NCBI GenBank assembly: GCA_963978895.1
Contig: OZ022238.1
Coordinates: 3,003,661 to 3,067,660 of the forward strand
Reading direction: 5' to 3'
From: Erpobdella octoculata
Taxonomy: Eukaryota; Annelida; Clitellata; Hirudinida; Erpobdellidae
DNA length: 64,000 nucleotides
Part shown: in pieces, positions 26,701 through 64,000 of the stretch
How positions within the stretch are numbered: position 1 is the stretch's first letter
How the letters are laid out: each line of letters opens with the position of its first letter
The notes under the pieces: generated by a model
The model's database searches: none
Told to the model about the DNA's origin: nothing
Seen by the model: the letters and a program-made list of their open reading frames with translations, nothing else
Position numbers and translations under genes: made by a program

Positions 26701-29336
26701 ACCATCGTCTGCAGGTTCACCCCGTCGACGCGGGTCGAAAACTCCCGACCCTGACGAAGGAGCGCCTTGTACTCTGACAGGTGCGGGCATTCCGAGAGGA
26801 AATGACAGGCGGCCTCCTCGCAATTCTCTTCTTTTAAGTAGCCTGGACGGAAAATAAATTAAAAGAAAATAATAATAAACATACTTTTTAATAATAAAAA
26901 AATAATAATGTGATTATTTAATCACTTTAGGTAACTTTACTAAACTTGTAAACAAACAATCCTTCAGAAGTAGAATTGTTTCTCTTTCTATTATATTCAT
27001 CGCTTCAGTATTTGTTATTTCCGATTAACAATGTATTATACAAATTTTCCATTATCAACTAATTGTGAGAGTTAGGTTCTTGGATCAAATCTCAACAGGA
27101 ACCAATTTTTACCAATTTTATAAATTGTATTTTTTTTTGTAATAAATTAAATTATTTGTTTTTTCTTAAGTTTCAAAGTATACTTTGGTTTATCATTAAT
27201 ACACTACATTTCTGAGATCATATCATGTCTTATTCTGATATAATATACAGAGGTGGGCAAAATACTGACCTCAAAGTATTTGAAATACCAATACTAAAAT
27301 GCTTTAGAGAAGTATTTAAAATACTAAAGTATTTCAAAATCCTAAAGTTCAAAATGCGTATTTTAAAATAATTTTATTTATAATACAAATACAATTTATT
27401 CGACACACATAATCTGAGATATAAATAACAAAACAAATTTTTTTTCACAAACAAATCACAAAAAAAGTTCATTGTTTCCCTTTAACAGTCATACATGCTC
27501 ATTTTTTGTTGAGCACCATCCCTGCATACAAAAACAGCCACTCAACCGGCGCAGAAGATGGTATCCCAGTGTTGTATCTGGAAAATATTCGCTTCACTGC
27601 AGGATAATTGCATAAAATATCAAATGAAGTAGACTTGTCATCAATATATTGAAAAACTTCAACATCTGTGACAACTTCATTTGATGAAGTTACTACACTT
27701 TCAAAGGAATAAAATCATTACTTTCTAGCACGACTAAATCAGATGTGCTACTTCCATCGATGTTAGTTACACCTGCAAGTTCTTGTTTAGTTCTCACCAG
27801 AAAAACTTTCTATTCTTTCCAGACTGTCCGCTGGGGACCCGTCTTAATAATTTTTTTTTTTTAATGAGATACAGCTGTCCAGATGTAGTCGCTAACAGCA
27901 ATGTCAAGATTCAAATAAGACCTGAATCACTCAGCCATGGTTTCTTTTAGTCCCTTGCTCAATATGCCATATTTTTAATGCATAAATTAATAGGTTTGTC
28001 TTGAATACGTAACAATGTTGGCAACAAATGACCCATATATAATAATTTTGCTCGCCTTGCAAGTGATCCAGGCTATTGGCTATAGGCTTCATGCACTCGA
28101 CAAATTTATGCATCTGTTATGCAGAGGAAGTGTTATTTCAAACTCTTCATCCTCATCAGTTATTGATGTAGGATTTGTAAAAATCTTGTCCACATCCTCA
28201 AAATAAATACTGTTTTCATTAATTTCATCCTCGTGGCTGTTTAAAATTATTCCAAAGTGTTCAAATGCTTTTACAAAATTAGATCCGTTATTAGTCACTG
28301 TGAGAATGACCGAGTCCGTGTTAAAAGTAAAAGGAGGTGACTAAATAGTCAAGATTCTAGGCAAAGAGTTTTCTTTTACAAATGTGAAGCATAAAAGTAT
28401 TTTAAAAATGTATTTTGATATGTTTTTTTAAATACAAATACTCCAAAAAAAGTATTTAAAATACCAAAATAGAAAACACTTCATTATCAGTATTTTAATA
28501 CCAAATAAAATACATATTTTAAATACTTGTATATGAAGTAGTGCCCACCTCTGAATATAACATATCATATGCTGACATAACACATCAGTTTTAAATAAAC
28601 ATTTATTTATTCTGTCTAATAATTATTCATAAAGACCAAAAATGAATACTTACAATAAAATAAGGAACGTTTTATATTTATTGGATTTATTGACATACAT
28701 TTATTATTTAGTCATGTTATAACTATCCTTGAGAACTACATATGAATGATATCATCAAAATGCTTTTGAAACACATCGATAATATAATTGACTATTTTAC
28801 CGTGTAAATTATTCTGATGATGTTGTGATACATAACCATGAAAAAATAATTTATTTTGCATCCAATAAACAGTTGATTACTTAATTTCATAACATTCATT
28901 GTTTTCTTTAAATTCTCAATCTGAAAAATTTATATTACATTGTTGCACGCATACAATTTAAGGTGCATGAAGTTAGCCACGGAAAATTTTCCTATACATA
29001 GTAAAAGGCCTAGCTGAAGCGTTTTTAATTTCTAGGGACTTTAGTATGGGATTTCGGCGTAAACTTCAAACATCGATTTTATTATATTATATATATACAA
29101 TTTACGTGAATATTCAATATTCATTGATCAGTATTCCTAATTTGTCTGTTTTTTTAAATTAGTAGGCGGAGCTTATATCGGCATTTGTTGTTATGTAGTC
29201 CGATTTTGCAGGTTTAACGTATTCGATAAATTTGGAAACTCCCGGTAATCAAAAACTCTAAAATACAGAAAAATGAATCTCCTAGATATTTACCTAAAAC
29301 AAGCCGTGCTATTTCAGACGGCAAATAAACTTCCAT
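23784..29336 (-). CDS. NPAT: NPAT orthologue (histone gene transcription coactivator), four exons
   Basis: Exons 29336..29294, 26842..26657, 26256..24808 and 23992..23784 join in phase 1 at all three junctions, giving 628 residues and a TAG stop. The N-terminus MEVYLPSEIARLVL followed by GYLKEENCEEAACHFLSECP and HLSEYKALLRQG is a LisH region closely resembling vertebrate NPAT, whose N-terminus has the same order (LPSDVARLVLGYLQ). NPAT acts at the histone locus body in the nucleus, where cyclin E-CDK2 phosphorylation lets it activate replication-dependent histone genes. The long third exon is Ser/Pro/Gln-rich with SP/TP sites; the last exon ends TPSKRKLVVDNLDQ then RTPKKK, a likely nuclear signal. 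It is shorter than human NPAT (about 1,400 residues) and lacks clear domains in the middle. Intron 1 holds a hAT element. The LisH match is seen; histone regulation is inferred from the family. Confidence 0.82.
24425..24705 (+). mobile_element. 5'-truncated LINE tail
   Basis: The plus strand reads IIWNSLPPLIRSQTTSDHFH then ALLKLFLLNKSL and a stop, the usual C-terminal motif of LINE reverse transcriptase ORFs, then about 160 bp of 3' UTR and an AATA repeat tail at 24680-24702. It lies in NPAT intron 3, antisense to the gene. 5' truncation plus a microsatellite tail is typical of target-primed insertion of CR1/Jockey-like LINEs. Confidence 0.75.
24808..26256 (-). CDS. NPAT: NPAT exon 3, long Ser-rich exon
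   Basis: 1,449 bp, acceptor TTTTTTTTCAG and donor CCGCAG|GTCGGT. Begins ELRDQMFTPTQQVAPLSRVV and is low-complexity Ser/Gln/Asp-rich with many SP/TP pairs (TPSP, SPSI, SPPA). It is GC-richer than its flanks, which is typical of the coding exons in this window. Confidence 0.85.
26657..26842 (-). CDS. NPAT: NPAT exon 2 (LisH region)
   Basis: 186 bp, acceptor TTTTCCGTCCAG and donor GAAG|GTTGGG. Encodes YLKEENCEEAACHFLSECPH through NLQTMVHSYGRM, the second LisH helix and following helices. Confidence 0.88.
27248..28553 (-). mobile_element. Degenerate hAT-family DNA transposon
   Basis: Terminal inverted repeats CAGAGGTGGGCA are perfect for 12 bp at both ends. AATATA lies just outside each end and could be a short or eroded target duplication. 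Inside, minus-strand fragments match hAT transposase in order: NNGSNFVKAFEHFGI (28298 onward), acidic DEDEEFEI, MHKFVECMKPIANSLDHLQG near 28113, and IPSSAPVEWLFLYAGMVLNK near 27520-27590, the C-terminal dimerisation block. Stops and frame changes between them show it is dead. It sits in NPAT intron 1. Confidence 0.88.
29294..29336 (-). CDS. NPAT: NPAT exon 1 (start codon)
   Basis: 43 bp: ATG then EVYLPSEIARLVL plus one base, donor TTTTAG|GTAAAT. The exon is too short to stand out alone, but phase and the LPSxxARLVL|GYL junction fix it as the LisH start. Confidence 0.85.
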
Positions 29337-29734
29337 TACGTGTAAAAAAAAAGAGAAAAGGCGATAATCTGAAAACGGTTAACCGGTCAACAATTGGTTC
29401 TTTTTTGCCGCCTGGCGATGATAAACATAGACAAATAATTAAAAAAAAAGAGCAATCCACTTTTAGTTCTGCATTTTTTAAATCTAAGATCGCAAATGAA
29501 AACATAAAAAAACTTGGAATTGTTAAAAATTAAAATTTTTTAAAGTTTGAGCTAAGACAGACCCATCTCAACTTTCTCACTACACCACCTTGAACCGGTT
29601 ATGTCCTAATTGTAGGCCATTCGACAAAGCGCTTTGCTATCGATTTAGACACCGTTAAGTTTTTAGCCAGCCGTTTATGATTGCAAACTAGTGTTTTATT
29701 CAGACCCCTTGACTTAGGGGGGGGGGGGGGGCAA

Positions 29735-29990
29735 AAACGTCATTTCAGCAAAAGACTGATGGGAAGAAAATGTTTCAAAACCCACACATTCCAAAATTTC
29801 TCCAAAACCTTATAGGTATACAATTTTCCCTTCCAAAATAGCTGATGACAGGGAGGGAGGATAATCGCAGGTACTTTTTCAAAAAAAATTTCAAAATATT
29901 ATTGTGACCGAGAAGGGTTTAAAATTGGGTACTATTTTAAAATTTTCCAAGAACTTGTTTACACAATTTTTGAAAAATTTGAAACTTTTG
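29735..29990 (+). repeat. Dispersed repeat family C, copy 2
   Basis: Matches 12118-12460 in the same orientation; it begins right after a run of G at 29710-29730. Confidence 0.65.
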
Positions 29991-30870
29991 GTAGAGCAAA
30001 AATACCTCTAAAGCGTCTGGATAAAACACTGATTGCAGCTGCATGGACAAAAACTTCCTTAACCTTATTTTAGACTTTCTTCAATCCATTCTCAACTGTG
30101 CCACCAAATTAGTCCTCAACAACAAAAAACTGTGACAATTTTTTTATGCCAGCGTATAGGGCTGCGGCAGCATTAAAAGCAATTAGCATAGTAGTAGATG
30201 CCAGAGGCAGACCTAATAGAGAGAGCTGTGTTCAGCTAAGAGCCGTGACCAGACTCAACTTCTGCTTTTCTGATGCTTAACACAGCAATGTGGCTCACGC
30301 TCAGTTAAGAAATGCAATATTGAAACAGTCAAAAGTCAATTAATGCTCTTATCACGTCACTAAATCATAAACTCTCCTTCTCCCCATCGTAACAAATGTA
30401 TGACTGTGACCCCATCCCTCTAATCATGTGACGTCATTTAAGGGTGATCCCTTTGCATAAATGTTCTAGGCTCTCGACTCATACCACACATCATACACGC
30501 GGCGCTTTCCATGTCACTGGTGCCAGAATTTGAAGCAGCCTTTAAACGAAAGTCAAGTACACAATGGACACTTTCAAAAAGTCCTTTATCTTCCATCTCT
30601 TCCTAATGTGCTTGACAGATCAATAGCAGTGGATTATGCAGTTTACTGTGAATTAAAACAACATCATTACATCGCATAAACAGTTGTGTTCATGCGAGTC
30701 ACGTAAAATGTTCCAACTCATCTTTAAATAAGTTTAACTTTTTTCATTAGCGGATAACCTAATTTGTTTCTACTGCTGCTGCCAATAAAATTTGATTGAG
30801 TATCACACTTGTTAAAAGTTAAGCTAGTTGCAAAAAATTTACTTGTTTCCCAGTGAGAAGCATGGCCACC
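29991..30870. other. Intergenic, no gene recognised
   Basis: Between the NPAT start and the 3' end of the coiled-coil gene (same strand). Mixed composition, no exon signal. The NPAT promoter should lie in 29337-30000, but I could not identify elements. Confidence 0.4.
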
Positions 30871-30871
30871 T

Positions 30872-31087
30872 CAGTGGTGGGCAAACATTTTGGACTTGCT
30901 ACATTTCTAGTCCCAAAAAAAAATTTTTCAGGGTTTCAAAATGTGACACCTTCTATAAATGTCAAGCAAGACTAATCAGTCAATCGGCTAAAGTAATACA
31001 TTTTTATCTGAAAATGTTTTGGCTTTCTAGAGAATATTTGCGGTGCTGGATAAAACATACAAGCGGGCCTGTTTGCCTACCTGATTG
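30872..31087. mobile_element. Short hAT-like MITE candidate
   Basis: Starts CAGTGGTGGGCAAAC, a common hAT-type terminus, and ends about 200 bp later with GTTTGCCTACCTGATTG, an imperfect reverse complement. No transposase. TIR decay makes the right end uncertain. Confidence 0.5.
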
Positions 31088-31262
31088 ATATTCATGTGAG
31101 TCGTGTGCAGAAGAACGTCACATGAAGAAAAAAAACATTTAAAAAAGTGACTGACCATTTTCAAAATAAGAAACACAGCAAATAAAAAAAAAATTATTCA
31201 TCAATATGCAAAAAACAGCAAACATCATCATCATCATCTTCACACACATACTAATTAAATTA

Positions 31263-39864
<8,602 letters not shown>

Positions 39865-40763
39865 AACTTCTACAATACAGTATTCTATTATTTACACTAT
39901 TTACACTTTTGATTATTAATTAACAGGTTAGTTTGTTACCAAGCAAAGCAAATTAGCAGGGTTGTTCATATTTCAAGCGTTTACTAAATTTAATAGTTTT
40001 AGTTTTTTTTTTTTAAATGTTTAATAGTTTAACTTTTTTAAATAAAATTTTTTTTTTCATTCTTACAAAGGTACATTTGAATAAGTATTTCAGTAATTAT
40101 TTTAAAATGGTTTACTGCAAAAAACAAATTAAAACTATTATTAGTTTGTATTGTACACACAAGAATCTTTAACTACTTTAGATATGTATTAATATGTACG
40201 ACCTCCTAAATTATGCTAGTTTTTTTTTAAATGTCAATTCAACATAAACAAAAGAGTTAGGGGGGTCTGGTCGTATTGTTGTTTAATGTTAATTAACTTC
40301 ATTTCGAACTAGGCAAAGTCATTTTTTAAAACTTTGTAAATAAGAAAGGAAAGATTTTGTGTGGTTTGAGAGCACGAAATTTTTGTTAATTCTTTTCTGT
40401 TTAAATTAGTTCGCTTCTTGCCCTCTTTCTTTGTTCAGCTGTCTCTCGTCTTTCTGTCTTTTCCTGGGATACAAGTTATAAAATACTGATGTGATAGAAC
40501 ATTCTGTAATTATCTAAAATATTTGTAACATAGGCAAATTATTTTTTTCTAGAACATCTTTTTATTAAAGCTATAATAATGATATTTTCATTCATATTTC
40601 TGGATTTGTTTGTGAAAGTATTAGAAGAGGAAGTAGTAACGAAACAATAGGAAAGAAAAAACCAACGATACTAAACGCAACAACAAAAAAACTTAAAAAA
40701 GTCAGCTAGTTGCTGACCTTTATATAAAAAAAGAGAGGAGATACAAGATCTGCTGTTGCTGTT
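39865..40763. promoter_or_regulatory. Shared intergenic region of a head-to-head gene pair
   Basis: 899 bp separate the inferred ATG of the minus-strand coiled-coil gene from the ATG of ANKIB1 on the plus strand. Both promoters must fall here or overlap upstream exons. No CpG-rich core or clear TATA was seen; the region is AT-rich. Bidirectional control is inferred from geometry only. Confidence 0.45.
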
Positions 40764-61404
<20,641 letters not shown>

Positions 61405-61467
61405 TATAAAGCATTTTTTGGGTTGCTGTTGTTGTTGTTATTGTCTCGTTGTTATGATGACATTCAA

Positions 61468-61498
<31 letters not shown>

Positions 61499-61945
61499 CC
61501 TCTTCTTTTTATTATTTCTTACTCTTTTTCTCTTTCTTTTTCTTCCTTTCTTTCTCTCTCTCTCTCACTCACTCTCTCATTTCTTCTAGTACAATTGTAT
61601 TTGTTGGGGCAAGTTTTGTGATCTCGTATATTTATGATTCGACAATGATTTCTTTCGATAATGACATAAATATGGCGCGAGTTGCTGTCATCGATATCAT
61701 AACCGACACCGTGCAAATTTCTATTTTTCTCGCGTGTAAAAAATAAGAGTTATTGTCGTTATTGTTTTTTTTTTCATGATTTTATTCTATTCCTTTTTTT
61801 TTAAACCTTTTCCAGAACGTCAAAGATGATTTCACAGTTATGTATAACTGGGTTAAAACATTTTCGAGCGGGAATTCCCGCCCGTCTGGAAAATAAGCAG
61901 TTTCGCTTTCTGTTGTTTTCTTTTTTCATCGCTGGATTTGTTGGC
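61405..61945. other. ANKIB1 3' flank
   Basis: Likely 3' UTR with GTT repeats, a run of about 30 T (61469-61498) and CT-rich DNA. No clear AATAAA close to the stop was seen. No further gene. Confidence 0.5.
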
Positions 61946-62019
61946 AGGAGTTCTAGTTGTTAACATCTTCTGATCTTTTTCGATCGTTGCAGACCGTGGC
62001 TTTGTCGCTCAGAAGAGTT

Positions 62020-62155
62020 ATCGTCAGCGTTATAGAGGGCGCTATTAATAGGGCCATGGATGGCGCTATTAATAGGGCTGTATAGGGCGCTATTAATAGG
62101 GTTGTAGAGGCGCTATTAATAGCGCTGTAGAGGGAGCTATTAATAGCGCCGCCAT
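62020..62155. repeat. GCGCTATTAATAGGG tandem repeat
   Basis: Five to six degenerate units of about 25-28 bp sharing GGCGCTATTAATAGGG; the core GCGCTATTAATAGCG is itself palindromic. Confidence 0.85.
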
Positions 62156-62519
62156 AAGCCATGTTGCTGGTTGGCAAACATTTCTCTGCTTGTTTTAGTT
62201 TTGTGATAAACACGATTGAGCCAACTATAGCTGAAAAATCTGAAGTCGCTATCTCGAGTCGCGCCGGATTCGTCGGCTACAACTGCGTTTGTTGTTGTTG
62301 TTGTTGTTGTAGCTTGGTGTCGCTGCTATGTCGTCATGATTTTTTTTGCGTTGTTGTTGTTGCACAAATGCGTCGTAGAGTGTATTTGCGTGTGGTTATA
62401 GAAAAAGAAATCATATTTTTCCTGCATTCTGCATAACTAACTACTTATAATACTTAACTATATTTAACTGTTCTTCACTTTGCTCAATATCGGAGCCTTC
62501 GTATATAATAAAGTTTATG

Positions 62520-63015
62520 GCAAGTATGCACGCGTACATACATGCACACATACACATATGTATGTGTGTGTACAAACATGCTACGTGCATGTTTACACAA
62601 CGACCGAGTTTTCAGCGGGTCCATTTTCCCCGACCAGACCAAACCATAAACTGAGGGTCTTACCCGGTCCAGCGCAAACCAAAGGTCTTATTTGACTTAG
62701 CTGCTGACAACTCTGGTACACACTTGTACATATACATACATAAAAACACAATGCATACATACATATACAAACAAGTAATACATACATACATATACAAACA
62801 AGTAATACATACATATATATCAATACACATACATACATACATACATACATAAATACATACATACATACATACATACATACATACATACATACATACATAC
62901 ATACATACATACATTCCTACAATTCCTACATACATAATGCTACATACATACATCAAACATGTATGCATATCTAGACGAATAATACATGCATACATTAATG
63001 CATACAAACACATGC
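62520..63015. repeat. (CATA)n-rich region
   Basis: CATA tetramers, densest at 62828-62915, with a non-repeat island at 62590-62710. The Tyr/Val/Cys minus-strand ORFs are artefacts. Confidence 0.93.
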
Positions 63016-63054
63016 AGTGAAGTGACCTGGCTTTAGTATTTTGCCTGATTTCCA

Positions 63055-63057
<3 letters not shown>

Positions 63058-63125
<68 letters not shown>
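63058..63125. repeat. (CT)n microsatellite
   Basis: Perfect CT run of about 66 bp. Confidence 0.97.
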
Positions 63126-63126
<1 letters not shown>

Positions 63127-63510
63127 GCTCCTTGTAATACTCATCTAATTCCACCTTGCCATTAGGTCTATAGTATTACTGATCATCCCCCCCACCATGG
63201 TGACCACGATCCACCCTAATTGTCGATAACTCACCTGTTCATTTATGGCTCTTTCATTTTTCTATACCCCCCACCATGGCTCTGTAGGGCTTCCGTGTCG
63301 CGCTATATTTTTTTGGTGGCGTCTGCGTTTGAAATATTTCCGAAAGTATTTTGATCCCCAGCGGTGTAAGACGTTCTCTGCTAGCGTTGTTGTCATCATG
63401 TAAGTATGTATGTATGTCTGGTGGATGGGTTATATCGTATACTTTTTATTTGTATGTTTTTGCACTTGCTTATACAACAAATTGTATATTTCTTGTTTAC
63501 AATCATTCAT
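63126..63510. other. Stretch with no gene recognised
   Basis: Contains CACCATGG within CCCCACCATGGTGA and CCCCACCATGGCTC phrases, but no ORF or splice pair of note. Confidence 0.4.
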
Positions 63511-63514
63511 ATGA

Positions 63515-63760
<246 letters not shown>

Positions 63761-63876
63761 TGAAGACAACTTGCGGTCGATCTGCTCTCTCTCTCTCTCT
63801 CTGTTTCAAAACATTTAGTGATTTTTTCTTTCTCTCTTTCTGTCTGTCTCTCTGTGTGTCTGTCTTCTTTCTCTCC

Positions 63877-63877
<1 letters not shown>

Positions 63878-63937
<60 letters not shown>
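63878..63937. repeat. (TTA)n array
   Basis: About 20 TTA units, preceded by CT/GT-rich DNA at 63786-63875. Confidence 0.95.
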
Positions 63938-64000
63938 CTCCGTTCACTTTTAGTTTGTCCACCAGCTGGATTGCGTACACACGTGCATACGCTCGCACCG

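Noticed and set aside
27248..28553. Active hAT element
   Set aside because: Transposase is interrupted by stops and frame changes, so it cannot be autonomous.
29273..29533. 86-residue plus-strand ORF
   Set aside because: Antisense to NPAT exon 1 and its upstream region; the minus strand has the phase-matched LisH start.

Overview
The window is nuclear DNA from an invertebrate animal. Coding exons are short, have GT-AG borders and matching intron phases, and sit in AT-rich, very microsatellite-rich DNA with many transposon relics. The gene set (Methuselah-like receptor, thrombospondin/EGF matrix protein, DEG/ENaC channel, NPAT and ANKIB1 orthologues) and the repeat types (tRNA-SINE, Helitron, hAT, pogo) fit a lophotrochozoan such as an annelid or mollusc. 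That placement is inference. No prokaryotic or organellar sequence was seen.

Layout: (1) 1-1845 (+), the 3' two exons of a seven-helix adhesion/Methuselah-like GPCR. (2) 1846-7347, gene-poor repeats, including a 510-bp TAA array. (3) 7348-12729 (-), a thrombospondin-1/EGF protein rebuilt from phase-1 exons. (4) 12955-16330, repeats, a decayed pogo/Tigger transposase and a broken DEG/ENaC 3' end. (5) 17255-18841 (+), an intact DEG/ENaC channel in one exon. (6) 19400-23780, LINE remnant, fold-back and TTAA miniature elements, large CATA/TA arrays. (7) 23784-29336 (-), an NPAT orthologue in four exons with a hAT element in intron 1 and a LINE tail in intron 3. (8) 31263-39864 (-), a coiled-coil gene of about ten exons that I cannot name, whose introns hold Helitron ends and long simple repeats. 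(9) 40764-61404 (+), a complete ANKIB1 orthologue: 22 exons, 1,665 residues, ankyrin repeats, RBR ubiquitin ligase, two UIMs and an unexpected Cys-rich module. (10) 61405-64000, non-coding repeats.

The genes do not form an operon or one pathway. The main arrangement of note is the head-to-head pair of the coiled-coil gene and ANKIB1, with start codons 899 bp apart, which may share a promoter. The least ordinary signals are the Cys-rich module in ANKIB1, the different minisatellites found in most ANKIB1 introns (one touching a splice acceptor), several Helitron-like termini with different hairpins, a 37-bp repeat with a three-unit higher-order order, and a DEG/ENaC channel with unusual HG and selectivity-filter residues. 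Exon models were built by eye from splice signals and phase, so borders are predictions.
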